Assembly (NCBI GenBank): GCA_021805775.1
Contig: JAJZED010000010.1
Location: forward strand, 40,590-104,589
Origin: a bacterium
GTDB taxonomy: Bacteria; Vulcanimicrobiota; Vulcanimicrobiia; Vulcanimicrobiales; Vulcanimicrobiaceae
Length of the DNA: 64,000 bases
Direction: 5' to 3'
The position numbers were made by a program, and so were the translations under genes. This document shows positions 33,412 through 42,299 of the stretch, piece by piece. The notes below the pieces were generated by a model that saw nothing but the letters and a program-made list of their open reading frames with translations, ran no database searches and had not been told where the DNA came from. The stretch's first letter is position 1; the number at the start of each line of letters is the position of its first letter.

Positions 33412-34211
33412 ACTACGGGAGCAACGAATTCTTCGGCGCGCGCCCACGTACGTTCGAAACAACGCCGAAGCTGAGCGCGCACCGGCGCGGCGCGCGTTTG
33501 CAGCCCCCAGTCGCGTGCGCCGGGCGCGACGTATGTAGCATTAGCGCTGCCGAGCCATACGCGCTCGCCGAGCAGCGCGAATTTTTCGTCGCTCTCTCCG
33601 AGGCGGACGCGAACGCCCGCCTCGGAGAGACGAGCGAGCGCGCGATCCTCCGCACTATCGGGGCGTAGATCGGCGCGAGCGACGCAGAGCCTCACCGTGA
33701 CGTCGCGCGCGGCAAGCTTGCGTAACAGCGAATAGATCGGCGAGCCGGAGCCGAACGACTCGCTCTCGATCTCTACCCGCGCGCCGCGGCGAGCCGTCGC
33801 CAACAATGCAGCCTCCTCGGCGAGCGCGCTGCGTTTGTTGGTTGCGAGCGCGCCGAGATCGGATGCAGAGGAAACGCGCACGATCGTATCGCCGCACGCG
33901 CTCCAATTCCGGTCGTCGAGATAGAGCGCGCCGTCGACGCGCGCAATTTTCGCATGAAAGGCCCCGGCGCATTCGTCGGCCCGAACCCCGGCGGCGCGCA
34001 GGCGCAGCAGCGCGCGATCGTTCGCGGCGGCCGGGCCGGCGGGAGCGAAGGGCGCCCCTGCGAGCGCGACCGAGACGGCGGCGCCGCGCCGCGCCGCGGC
34101 GATAAGGGCATCTTCGACCGGGCCGGGAGCGAGCGCATAGGAGGCAAGCTCGATCTGCCGAGCGCGTTGCAGCGCGGCTAAAAACGCGGAGGTTGTGGCG
34201 AGGGTCACCAT
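33291..34211 (-). CDS. Phospholipase D-like protein
   Basis: The 306-residue frame from the ATG at 34211 resembles the PLD superfamily. One HKD motif is complete (FHAKIARVDGALYLDD, H-x-K-x4-D), and the second is degenerate (SDEKFALLGERVWLGSANAT) but keeps the GSAN block. It has no signal peptide. The catalytic pair may be incomplete, so activity is uncertain. The last 40 or so residues are read from DNA antisense to tatD; no earlier stop exists, so this is a genuine convergent overlap or an extended tail. A frame open to 34736 upstream is antisense to menG and not meaningful. Confidence 0.65.
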   Translation of the reverse strand: MVTLATTSAFLAALQRARQIELASYALAPGPVEDALIAAARRGAAVSVALAGAPFAPAGPAAANDRALLRLRAAGVRADECAGAFHAKIARVDGALYLDDRNWSACGDTIVRVSSASDLGALATNKRSALAEEAALLATARRGARVEIESESFGSGSPIYSLLRKLAARDVTVRLCVARADLRPDSAEDRALARLSEAGVRVRLGESDEKFALLGERVWLGSANATYVAPGARDWGLQTRAAPVRAQLRRCFERTWARAEEFVAPVVQHPRSTAESPGKSASALASVRAETSSREIPSSSARRAAV

Positions 34212-34295
34212 CGAGGAGTCGTTCACTCCATTCCGTCGCTGCGACAAGTCGCGCACAGGAGAGGCCTCGGATGCTTTGAAAGCAAGCCCGAAGAG

Positions 34296-35018
34296 ATGGC
34301 AGAGAGTACGACCGGTAACAGCGTCGGCGATAAAGGAGCCTTCGTGCGCGATATGTTCGCGACGATCGCCCCCCGCTACGACCGCGCCAATCGCGTCCTC
34401 ACCGGCGGGCTCGACGAGCTCTGGCGGCGACGCGCGATCGCGCTTCTCGCGCCGTCGAAAGGCGCGCGGCTCCTCGACCTCTGCTGCGGCACCGGGGACC
34501 TCAGCTTCCACCTCATGCGCCACGATCCCGAAGCGCGTATTACCGGCATCGATTTCTGCGAACCGATGCTCGCGCGAGCGCGCGAGCGCGCTCGGCACGC
34601 AGGCAAAGGGAACGCCGAGTTCGTCGAAGGAGACGTGACGGCATTGCCGTTCGCCGACGCCTCGTTCGACGGGGCGATCATGGGCTTTAGCTCGCGCAAT
34701 ATCGTCGATCTGGAACGCAGCCTGCGAGAGATCCATCGCGTTCTTCGCCCCGGCGCGCGCTTCGTCAATCTCGATGTCAGTAAAGCGCCCAACCCGCTGT
34801 GGAAGCGCGCCTTCGATCTCTATTTTTACGGAGTCGTGCCGACGTTAGGGGGTTGGATCGGCGGCTCCAAAAGCGCGTACGCCTACCTTCCGCAATCGCT
34901 GCTGCATCACCCAAATGCGCCGGCGCTACGCGAGCTTTTCACGAGCGCCGGCTTTCGCGATGCGGGGTATATCGCATTGATGGGCGGTTCGATCGCCGTG
35001 CATTACGGGACGCGATGA
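34296..35018 (+). CDS. menG: Demethylmenaquinone / ubiquinone methyltransferase
   Basis: The 240-residue SAM enzyme of the UbiE/MenG family begins with VRDMFATIAPRYDRANRVLTGGLDELWRR. It has the SAM loop LLDLCCGTGDLSF and the family motif GFSSRNIVDLERSLREIHRVLRPG. It methylates the quinone ring in menaquinone (or ubiquinone) synthesis. The next gene is a polyprenyl diphosphate synthase that makes the quinone tail, joined by ATGA. Menaquinone is more likely given the b6-type cytochrome b downstream, but this is an inference. Confidence 0.94.
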   Translation: MAESTTGNSVGDKGAFVRDMFATIAPRYDRANRVLTGGLDELWRRRAIALLAPSKGARLLDLCCGTGDLSFHLMRHDPEARITGIDFCEPMLARARERARHAGKGNAEFVEGDVTALPFADASFDGAIMGFSSRNIVDLERSLREIHRVLRPGARFVNLDVSKAPNPLWKRAFDLYFYGVVPTLGGWIGGSKSAYAYLPQSLLHHPNAPALRELFTSAGFRDAGYIALMGGSIAVHYGTR

Positions 35019-35968
35019 TCGATTCCGTACGCGACGACTCGTCGCTCTCGCTCGCCGTCGAGACGTTCTTCCGCTCGACGTTTTCTACCGAGAACCCGCT
35101 CATTACCGAGGCGGTGAAACGTATGCTCGCGGCCGGCGGCAAGCGATTGCGCCCGCGCATGACCTTGCTCGCCGCGCAGGCCTGCGGCGGCGACCCGATC
35201 GAGCATCTCTATCTTGCAGCCTACATGGAACTCATCCACGTCGCTACGCTCATCCACGACGACGTCGTCGATAACGCACAGCTGCGTCGCGGCGTCAACG
35301 CCACCGCCGTCGATTACGGCAATCGAATCAGCGTGCTCGCCGGCGACTATCTCTTCGCCTGGATTTTCAAGAACGTTACCGCGAATTACGAGCCCCCGAT
35401 TCCGCATATTCTCTCGGCGACGCTCGCCGATATCTGCGACGGCGAGGTTTTGCAACTGCGCGCGCTCGGCGATTTAAGCACGAACGTCGCGCAGTACACG
35501 GAGGTCGCCGAAAAGAAAACGGCCTCGCTTTTTGCGGCCTCGGCGGCCTGCGGCGCGATAGCTGCCGGCGGAAGCCGAGAAATGGTCGAGCACCTGCGTG
35601 CGTTCGGCCGCTGGTACGGCATCGCGTTTCAGATGAACGACGATTTGCTCGATCTCACTTCCGACGAAACGAGCATCGGGAAACCGGTCGGTAACGATCT
35701 GCGCGAGCGAAAGATGACGATTCCGCTCATCTGCGCGCTCGAACGCGGAGAGCGTGACTTTTTCGACCGTATCTCTCGTTTCTACGCCGGATCGGAGGGC
35801 GACCTCGAAATTCCGGCAATCGTAGCGCTGATCGGAGAGCAAGGCGGCTTAGAAGCGACCAAGCGGCTTCTCAACGCGGCGCTCGACCGAGCGGAGACCG
35901 AACTCGATGCCCTACCTTCTTCGACTGCACGCACGGAATTGCGCGCGCTCGTCGAACCCTTGCGTTAA
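35015..35968 (+). CDS. Polyprenyl diphosphate synthase (long-chain, trans)
   Basis: This 317-residue isoprenyl synthase carries the first Asp-rich motif LIHDDVVDNAQLRRG and the second FQMNDDLLDLTSD, plus GGKRLRPRM near the N-terminus and EKKTASLF. It makes the prenyl tail of the respiratory quinone (IspB/HepT type). The product length cannot be set from the motif alone. The start overlaps the menG stop as ATGA, reproducing the menG-hepT pairing known from Bacillus, but no separate HepS-type subunit is present. Confidence 0.93.
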   Translation: MIDSVRDDSSLSLAVETFFRSTFSTENPLITEAVKRMLAAGGKRLRPRMTLLAAQACGGDPIEHLYLAAYMELIHVATLIHDDVVDNAQLRRGVNATAVDYGNRISVLAGDYLFAWIFKNVTANYEPPIPHILSATLADICDGEVLQLRALGDLSTNVAQYTEVAEKKTASLFAASAACGAIAAGGSREMVEHLRAFGRWYGIAFQMNDDLLDLTSDETSIGKPVGNDLRERKMTIPLICALERGERDFFDRISRFYAGSEGDLEIPAIVALIGEQGGLEATKRLLNAALDRAETELDALPSSTARTELRALVEPLR

Positions 35969-35992
35969 CACCTCAGAACGGAGCCCCACCTT

Positions 35993-36247
35993 ATGTACCT
36001 GCATCCTATTTTCGCCTTCATCGATATGCCGATTTTGATCGGTATCGTCGCACTGGGGGCGCTGCTCTTCGGCGCGGACAAGCTTCCGAAACTTGCGCGC
36101 AGCGCCGGGCAAGCGAAGAAAGAGTTCATGCTCGGGCAGATGGAGGCCGACGAAATGGCCGCGAAAGCGCGCGAGGAGGCTCGTGCCAAGAGCGAAGCCG
36201 CCTCGACCGCCGAGGCCGCCGCCCCTCCCGCCGAACCCAAGCCGTAA
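35993..36247 (+). CDS. tatA: Sec-independent translocase subunit TatA/TatB
   Basis: The 84-residue protein has one N-terminal membrane helix (about 9-27), the hinge FGADKLPKLARSAGQAKKEF, an amphipathic helix and an Ala/Glu-rich tail. This is the TatA/E architecture. Only one TatA-type gene is present, so a minimal TatAC system is suggested. The Rieske protein four genes downstream has a twin-arginine signal and is a likely client. Confidence 0.92.
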   Translation: MYLHPIFAFIDMPILIGIVALGALLFGADKLPKLARSAGQAKKEFMLGQMEADEMAAKAREEARAKSEAASTAEAAAPPAEPKP

Positions 36248-36269
36248 CCCGATAGCGACGTAGCGCTCG

Positions 36270-37049
36270 ATGATCGCCACGCCGGAACCGGCGCACGATC
36301 CCGAGTGGGATCCGAAGGAGATGCCCTTCACCGAGCACCTCCGCGAGCTTCGGTCGCGCCTGCTCGTCTCCATCGCCGCCGTCGGCGCGATCTCTTTATT
36401 GCTTTTCTGGCCCTCGCAATATGCGATACCGTGGCTGGTGCGCGCGTATTTCCACGGCATCACCCTCCATGCGTTCGGCCCCGCCGACGTCATCCTTACC
36501 GAGTTCAAATTCTCGATCGTCGGCGGCATCGTCTTCGGGCTGCCGGTTCTTCTCTACGAAATCTGGATGTTCGTCGTCCCAGCGGTTCACCCACGCACCC
36601 GTCGAATGGTCTTTGCGTTCATCGCCCCGTCGATCGGCCTCTCGTTACTGGGGCTCGCGTTCGCGCATTTCATCGTGCTTCCGCGCGTCGTCGCCGCGCT
36701 CGTCGCCATTACCGATAAGGTCGCGACGCCGACCTTCGGGCTCTCGCAAACGCTCGGCTTCATTCTTATTCTGCTCGGCCTCTTCGCGCTGATATTTCAG
36801 ACGCCGATCGTGTTGGTAGCCCTCGCTCGCTTGGGAATCGTCAACGCTGCGATGTTGCAGCGCTTCCGTCGCCAAGCGCTCTTTGCGTTCTTCGTCGGCG
36901 GAGGGATCGCCGCGCCCGACGGCAACCCCGTGACGATGGCGCTGCTGGCTATTCCTATGTACCTGCTCTACGAAGCGAGCATTTGGGTGATCGTCGTGTT
37001 GGAGAAGTCGTGGCGCCGCAACGACGGTGGGGCGTACGGTCGCACGTGA
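36270..37049 (+). CDS. tatC: Sec-independent translocase subunit TatC
   Basis: This 259-residue protein has six membrane segments and the family N-terminus MPFTEHLRELRSRLL. It also shows VILTEFKFSIVGGIVFGLPVLLYEIW, the periplasmic-cap FGLSQ, and GIVNAAMLQRFRRQALF with AAPDGNPVTM before the last helices. TatC recognises twin-arginine signals. It lies 22 nt after tatA and just before the cytochrome c maturation genes. Confidence 0.95.
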   Translation: MIATPEPAHDPEWDPKEMPFTEHLRELRSRLLVSIAAVGAISLLLFWPSQYAIPWLVRAYFHGITLHAFGPADVILTEFKFSIVGGIVFGLPVLLYEIWMFVVPAVHPRTRRMVFAFIAPSIGLSLLGLAFAHFIVLPRVVAALVAITDKVATPTFGLSQTLGFILILLGLFALIFQTPIVLVALARLGIVNAAMLQRFRRQALFAFFVGGGIAAPDGNPVTMALLAIPMYLLYEASIWVIVVLEKSWRRNDGGAYGRT

Positions 37050-37056
37050 ACCTCCG

Positions 37057-38403
37057 ATGACCGATGCCGTTAGAAATCTCTACGCCGACTTTATCCGAAC
37101 CTTCGGAAACGTGCTCTTTGCCGTTTCGTTGTTCGTCGTCTGGGGGATACTGACGCTCATCGGCGTCATCGTCGACCAAGGGAAAGCACCGAGCGCCTAT
37201 TATTCGGCCTACGCCGCTCCGATCGCGCGCGCGATATTACGGCTCGATTTCAACAACGTCTATCACAGTTGGTGGTACGTCGGCATCATCGCGCTTATCC
37301 TCACCTCGCTTGCCGTCTGCACCTTCAAGCGCGTCATTCCGGCGCGCTTACCGGCGCTGCGCCCGGTAAAAATCGAAGCCATTCCCCTGCATGCAACGAT
37401 CGACGTTGCCGCTTCGGTCGATAGCGTGCGCGCAAACGTCGAACGTTTCTTCGCGCAACGCGGCTTTCTCGTTCGCAATCGCGAATTCGGCGGCGTCGAA
37501 TGGAGCTTCGCCGACAAGCAAAACTGGGCACGCCGCGGGGTGCTCATCGCGCATCTCGGGTTCGTCATCATCGCCGCGGGCACGACGCTCTATTGGGCGT
37601 TCGGCTTCTCCGGCGATACCGCGATCCTCACCGGGCAAACGGTGACGATCCCGCGGAGCGGCGCGACGATCCATCTCGACCGCTTTCGCTATCGCATCGA
37701 TCCGATCGCTACGAAGACCGGCATCGTTTACCAACCGATCGATTACGTCTCTCACGTAACCGCAAGCGGCAAAGACGGCATCGCCCATCCCTACACGATC
37801 CGCGTCAATCACCCCATCAATATCGACGGCACGAATTACTATCAATCGAGCTATGGGTTCGCCGTCCGTTTCACGTTACTTCATAACGGGCGCGTCGTCT
37901 TGCTTTCGCAGCCGCTCTACGCCGGCGACACGCTCAAGATTCCCGGCACCTCGCGGAGCATCGAATTTCTGCGCTTCGTCCCGACGATGGACCCGCAGAC
38001 GAAGATGCCCTCGCCCGACCCGCGGATCGGCAATCCGGCGGTCGCTCTCTCGTTGGTTCAGAGCGGCACGAGCGAAGGGGCGGCGCTCGTTCTCATGCAT
38101 CGCTCGGTCGACGTCGGCGACGGATGGAGCGTACGCCCGCAACGTTACCTGATGTTCACCGGCATTCAGTATCGGTATGACCCCGGCGTCGATTTGGTCG
38201 GTATCGGGGCCTTCGTTCTGCTCGTCGGGCTCATCGTCTCGTTCTATTTTCTTCCGGCACGTTTTTACGTTCGCGTCGACGCTCACGGCGAGGGCACGAA
38301 GGTCGGCTTGGCCGCGACCACGGTTAAAGGTTACGATATCTTCGCGGAGGAGTTCGGCGCGCTCGTCGAGCGGCTACGAACCTCGCTGCAACCAGGAGGC
38401 TAA
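37057..38403 (+). CDS. resB: Cytochrome c biogenesis protein ResB / Ccs1 (system II)
   Basis: The 448-residue membrane protein has three N-terminal membrane helices, a large periplasmic domain (about 215-405) and a final helix near 390-415. The family blocks FVVWGILTLIGVIVDQG, WWYVGIIALILTSLAVCTFKR and RRGVLIAHLGFVIIAAGTT are present, followed by NHPINIDGTNYYQSSYG. Together with CcsA it delivers and attaches heme to c-type cytochromes. The start is the ATG at 37057; the first ten codons of the longer frame overlap tatC. Confidence 0.93.
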   Translation: MTDAVRNLYADFIRTFGNVLFAVSLFVVWGILTLIGVIVDQGKAPSAYYSAYAAPIARAILRLDFNNVYHSWWYVGIIALILTSLAVCTFKRVIPARLPALRPVKIEAIPLHATIDVAASVDSVRANVERFFAQRGFLVRNREFGGVEWSFADKQNWARRGVLIAHLGFVIIAAGTTLYWAFGFSGDTAILTGQTVTIPRSGATIHLDRFRYRIDPIATKTGIVYQPIDYVSHVTASGKDGIAHPYTIRVNHPINIDGTNYYQSSYGFAVRFTLLHNGRVVLLSQPLYAGDTLKIPGTSRSIEFLRFVPTMDPQTKMPSPDPRIGNPAVALSLVQSGTSEGAALVLMHRSVDVGDGWSVRPQRYLMFTGIQYRYDPGVDLVGIGAFVLLVGLIVSFYFLPARFYVRVDAHGEGTKVGLAATTVKGYDIFAEEFGALVERLRTSLQPGG

Positions 38404-38404
38404 C

Positions 38405-39322
38405 ATGATCCACGGTATGCCCATCGACGAGCTCTTGCTCGTTACCGCAATCGCTTCGTACGTCATCGGCGCGCTCGCCCTCTTCGGGTTCTTCCTCGCG
38501 CAAGTTCCGTTTCTACGAAACCTCGGTGCGACGCTTGCGATTATCGGCGCTCTCGCGCAGTTCGCCCAGCTCGTCGCGCGATACGAAATTTCGCATATTT
38601 GGCCGCTGTTAAATCTCTACGGCTCGCTCTCGTTATTCTCGGCGATGTCGGTCGCGATCTTCGTGATCTTCGCCTTTCGCTATCGCCTCTGGTTTGCCGG
38701 CGGTTTCGTGCTCGCGCTCGCCGCGATGTTTCTTACCTACGGCGTGACTTGGAACGAAGGCGTGATGCCCCCGGTGCCGTCGTTGCAATCGTATTGGGCG
38801 AAGATCCACGTGCCGATCGTCGTCACGTCGTATGCGGCATTCTTAGTATCGTTCGTCATCTCGGCGCTCTACCTCGTACGCTACTACGTCGAACGGCGCC
38901 GCGGTGCGGCGATGATGCTCTCGGCCTCGGTGGAACCAGGCGCTTCGGGGAACGCGACGGCGACGCTCTCCGGCCCCAACGACGGAGTCTCGGGCTGGCT
39001 CGCTTCCTTGCCGACGCTGCCGCAACTCGACGTGCTGGTCTATCGCTCGGTCGCGGTAGGGTTACCCTTGCTCACGCTGGGGATCATCACGGGAGCTCTC
39101 TGGGCAAAGGAGGCATGGGGCGCCTACTGGCAGTGGGATCCGAAGGAGACCGCCGCGCTCTTTTCGTGGATCATCTACGCCGCCTACATGCATCTCCACA
39201 CCCGCAATCAGTGGCGCGGGCTCCGTACGAGTTGGGTGAGCGTGATCGGTTTTCTTTCGATCATTTTCTGCTACCTCGGCGTCAATATCTGGATTAGCGG
39301 CCTCCACAGCTACAAGGTCTAG
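38405..39322 (+). CDS. ccsA: Cytochrome c biogenesis protein CcsA / ResC (heme handling)
   Basis: The 305-residue polytopic protein has eight or so membrane helices and the heme-binding WWD-type motif WGAYWQWDPKETAALFSWIIYA, with flanking conserved histidines (AKIHVPIVV and AYMHLHTRNQWRG). AGGAGG ends 5 nt before the ATG at 38405, a clear start. It works with ResB in system II cytochrome c maturation, and the next genes encode a Rieske protein and a cytochrome b fused to a c-type cytochrome. Confidence 0.95.
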   Translation: MIHGMPIDELLLVTAIASYVIGALALFGFFLAQVPFLRNLGATLAIIGALAQFAQLVARYEISHIWPLLNLYGSLSLFSAMSVAIFVIFAFRYRLWFAGGFVLALAAMFLTYGVTWNEGVMPPVPSLQSYWAKIHVPIVVTSYAAFLVSFVISALYLVRYYVERRRGAAMMLSASVEPGASGNATATLSGPNDGVSGWLASLPTLPQLDVLVYRSVAVGLPLLTLGIITGALWAKEAWGAYWQWDPKETAALFSWIIYAAYMHLHTRNQWRGLRTSWVSVIGFLSIIFCYLGVNIWISGLHSYKV

Positions 39323-39423
39323 CTCGCTCGCCGGTAAGGCGTCGCTAGTCGTAGGGAGGCCAGCCCCGCTGCGGGTAGAATCCGCCCATATCACCCTCTT
39401 TGATGAATTTGCAGGAGAGCATC

Positions 39424-40095
39424 GTGTCGAAAGCTGGAGACGCCTCATCGGGCGTCCACCGTGGTGCGCCCAGCGCCTACGACGACCCCGGAACCCCCGA
39501 AGAGATTACACGCCGTCGCTTTATGGCGAACGCCACCTTGGCAATCGGCGGAGTGATCGGCCTTTCGCTGGCAATCCCGATCGTCGGCTCGCTGATTCCC
39601 GACGCAAACTCGAAGGGGATCTGGTCTCCGCTCGACGCCAAGGAATACGCGCAGCTCGATAGCGCGACCAGCACGCCGATCAAACTCGATTTTACGCTCA
39701 AGGGTAAAGATAACTATCTCCCCGAGCAAGATTCGCCCGAATACGTCTGGGGCATTAAAGTCGACCCGGCAAAATTTGAAGCGAAGCGCCCGAACCTTTT
39801 CAAGAAAGGTTCGCCGGCCGGCGTTCCCTACGACGTCATCACGATGAATTTCGTTATTATGTCGCCGATCTGCCCCCATCTCGGTTGTCGCTTCAACTGG
39901 AACGCCAGCGCGAACAAATTCCTCTGTCCGTGCCACGGGTCGCAATTTAATTTCGACGGCACGCATGAAGCCGGCCCCGCGCCGCGCGGGCTCGATCCCC
40001 TGCCGCTGCGCGACCAGAGCGGCAAGGCCGAGGTGATGTGGATTCACTACCAGTCGACGACGCCCGATCGCATCGTCATCTCCTATCTCGCGTAG
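39424..40095 (+). CDS. Rieske iron-sulfur protein of the bc/b6f-type complex
   Basis: The protein has 223 residues from the GTG at 39424, which has AGGAG 6 nt upstream. The N-terminus has a twin-arginine motif (ITRRRFMANA) before the membrane helix (about 45-62), so Tat export is expected. The 2Fe-2S cluster motifs are CPHLGC and CPCHGS. An additional loop between anchor and cluster (about residues 85-130) is longer than in mitochondrial forms. It precedes the cytochrome b gene by 28 nt. Confidence 0.94.
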   Translation: MSKAGDASSGVHRGAPSAYDDPGTPEEITRRRFMANATLAIGGVIGLSLAIPIVGSLIPDANSKGIWSPLDAKEYAQLDSATSTPIKLDFTLKGKDNYLPEQDSPEYVWGIKVDPAKFEAKRPNLFKKGSPAGVPYDVITMNFVIMSPICPHLGCRFNWNASANKFLCPCHGSQFNFDGTHEAGPAPRGLDPLPLRDQSGKAEVMWIHYQSTTPDRIVISYLA

Positions 40096-40123
40096 TTGCA
40101 CGAAACTCACAAGGAAGAGCGAT

Positions 40124-41614
40124 ATGTTGAACTGGATTGAATCTCGCACCGGCTTTATCTCGATGGCGAAGGATTTTCTCGTCGAAGATATCCCCGGCGG
40201 CGCGAGTTATTGGTACGTCTTCGGAAGCGCGACGGTCTTCGCGATGATCCTTCAGATCGTCACCGGCATTTTCCTGACATTCTTCTACGCACCGTCGGCG
40301 AATACGGCCTGGGAATCGACGGCGTGGATCTACACGCATTTCTGGCCGCATTTGATTCTCTCGATTCACTATTGGGGCGCCTCGGCGATGATCGCGCTCG
40401 TCTTCTTGCACTTGCTGCAAGTGCTCGTCTGGGGCGCTTATAAGTCTCCCCGCGAGCTGCAGTGGGTCGTCGGCGTCATTTTGTTGCTCGTGACGCTCGT
40501 GCTCGGACTGACCGGGTACTTGCTACCGTGGGATATGAACGCCTACTTCGCCTCGCAAGTCTCGCTTAATATTACCAGTACGGCACCGATCGTCGGCCCG
40601 ATGATCCAGCAGATCGCGCAGGGCGGCGGCGCGATGGGCACCGAGACGATCAACCGATTCTTCGGCCTCCACGTCTGGTTGATGCCCGCCGTCATGGTCC
40701 TGCTCGTCGGCGCTCACCTCGCGATCTTCCGCTGGAACGGCCCCGCCGGCCCGATCGCCGAAGATCCGCGCAAGCTGAAGAACGGGCGCTTCTGGCCCGA
40801 CCAGATGTTCATGGATGGCTTCGCGTCGCTCATCATCTTCGCGATTATCGTCGCGCTCGCGTTCATCTCGCCGCCCTTCCTCGACGCGAAGGCCGACCCG
40901 ACGAAATTTTTCATCCCCTACCCGGCGTGGTACTTCCTCTCCCTCTTCGGGCTGCTGAACATCGTCCCGCCCTCGCTCGACCTGCTCGCGACGATCGTCG
41001 TTCCGACGCTCTTCCTGCTCGTCGTCATCGCGATCCCGTGGCTCGACCGCAGCACGACGCGTTCGCTCTCGGCGCGCGGCGGCATCATCGGCGGCACGGT
41101 CGTCGCGCTCGTTGCAATCATCGGGCTCTCGATCTACAGCCAGGTTTCGATTCAAGCGAAACAGGCCGCTGGGCCGCCTTCACCGACCGAAGCGCAGGTA
41201 CTCGCAATGGCGAACGCACCGAGCGCGGCGGCCCCCGCCGCTCCGGCCTCTGCCTCCGCTCCGGGCTCCGCCGCGGCGGGAAATCCCTTAGTCGCCGCGG
41301 GCGCGACCGTCTATGCGAGCAACTGCGCCGGATGCCACGCCGCAAACGGCATGGGGCAACCCGGCGCTATCCCGCCGCTCGCCGGCAATCCGTTCGTCAC
41401 CGGGGATCCCCACGCGGTCATCGGCGTGCTCCTCGACGGCAAGAACGGCGCGATCACCGTCAACGGCGCCGCCTTCAACGGGCAGATGCCCGCCTGGAAA
41501 GGCACGCTCTCGAATAAGGATATCGCTGCGGTCATCAGCTTTATCCGCGGCGGCCTCGGCCCGAACAAGGCCTCCGCCGTCACCGAGGCCGAGGTCGCGG
41601 CCTACAAACCCTAA
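40124..41614 (+). CDS. Cytochrome b fused to a C-terminal cytochrome c (quinol oxidoreductase)
   Basis: The 496-residue protein joins full-length cytochrome b (about 1-345), a Pro/Ala-rich linker (about 360-390) and a cytochrome c domain with CAGCH (Cys401). The heme b histidines are i/i+14 in the second helix and i/i+15 in the fourth (FGLHVWL to VGAHLAI), the b6-type spacing. The quinol-site motif PEWY reads PAWY (267-270), losing the Glu. The Cys that binds the extra heme of b6 is absent. It forms the quinol-oxidising complex with the Rieske protein. Confidence 0.93.
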   Translation: MLNWIESRTGFISMAKDFLVEDIPGGASYWYVFGSATVFAMILQIVTGIFLTFFYAPSANTAWESTAWIYTHFWPHLILSIHYWGASAMIALVFLHLLQVLVWGAYKSPRELQWVVGVILLLVTLVLGLTGYLLPWDMNAYFASQVSLNITSTAPIVGPMIQQIAQGGGAMGTETINRFFGLHVWLMPAVMVLLVGAHLAIFRWNGPAGPIAEDPRKLKNGRFWPDQMFMDGFASLIIFAIIVALAFISPPFLDAKADPTKFFIPYPAWYFLSLFGLLNIVPPSLDLLATIVVPTLFLLVVIAIPWLDRSTTRSLSARGGIIGGTVVALVAIIGLSIYSQVSIQAKQAAGPPSPTEAQVLAMANAPSAAAPAAPASASAPGSAAAGNPLVAAGATVYASNCAGCHAANGMGQPGAIPPLAGNPFVTGDPHAVIGVLLDGKNGAITVNGAAFNGQMPAWKGTLSNKDIAAVISFIRGGLGPNKASAVTEAEVAAYKP

Positions 41615-41632
41615 ACGGCGGCGAAGAGCCCC

Positions 41633-41673
41633 AAAAAGAGCGTGGCACCCGTCGGGTGCCACGCTCTTTTTTT
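41633..41673 (+). terminator. Strong rho-independent terminator after the Rieske-cytochrome b operon
   Basis: A stem starting AAAAAGAGCGTGGCACCC with its exact complement, loop GTC, ends in seven T residues. It follows the cytochrome b-c stop by about 20 bp and closes the long plus-strand run from menG. Confidence 0.95.
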
Positions 41674-41749
41674 CTATGCTTGCTTCGAAAAGCGGCGCCA
41701 TGCTTGGCTTGCTGAAGGAGAGAAGCGGTCATCTGTGGGAGCACGCTCC

Positions 41750-42298
41750 ATGAAACGCACGCTCGTTATCGCGGCGCTCCTTGCCTTCTCATCTTCGGCA
41801 GCGCTCGCCGCCCCCGCCGTCCCGGGCCGCGCCCAGCTCAAGGGCGATATGGTTCGGATGAACCAACAATTTCACATCACGGGCTTTAACTACCGTATTC
41901 ACGCGATTCGCTGGATCGCGCCGAGCGATCCGTTCGCGCAGGCAATCATTTCGTACGTTGCCACGGTATCGGCGCCCAACGGCTATCTCGTCTTCGAAGT
42001 GCCGCTGAAAAATACGCAGAGCGGCGAGGCCGGAGTGCCCGGGCTCGATATCACCGCGTTCTATAAAGACGGTACCAGCGCGACGAGCAACGAGATTCCC
42101 TTCTCGAAAGCCGGCGCTCCCTTAACCTCGCAAAATCTCTTTCCCGGTCAAGGCATGACGGTTTATTACGCGATCGTCGGCCTTCCGCAGCCGACGAAGG
42201 CCAATCCGGTGGTGAAACTGCTGCTGAGATATACGGCGAATAACGATCCCGGTTATCCGCCCGTCTATCGCATGTTACATCCGGTGGTGACGCCGTAA
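41750..42298 (+). CDS. Secreted protein of unknown function
   Basis: The 182-residue protein starts at the ATG at 41750 (GGGAG upstream) with a Sec signal peptide (MKRTLVIAALLAFSSSAALA, cleaved after ALA). The mature part is beta-rich (AIISYVATVSAPNGYLVFEVPLKNTQSGEAGV) and resembles small Ig-like periplasmic proteins. I cannot assign a family. It is followed after one base by another secreted protein, so the two form a pair. A longer frame reaching into the terminator is not a real start. Confidence 0.7.
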   Translation: MKRTLVIAALLAFSSSAALAAPAVPGRAQLKGDMVRMNQQFHITGFNYRIHAIRWIAPSDPFAQAIISYVATVSAPNGYLVFEVPLKNTQSGEAGVPGLDITAFYKDGTSATSNEIPFSKAGAPLTSQNLFPGQGMTVYYAIVGLPQPTKANPVVKLLLRYTANNDPGYPPVYRMLHPVVTP

Positions 42299-42299
42299 C

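Noticed and set aside
41642..41749. Extended N-terminus of the secreted protein starting inside the terminator
   Set aside because: The upstream ATG lies in the hairpin of a strong terminator; the ATG at 41750 begins a clean signal peptide.
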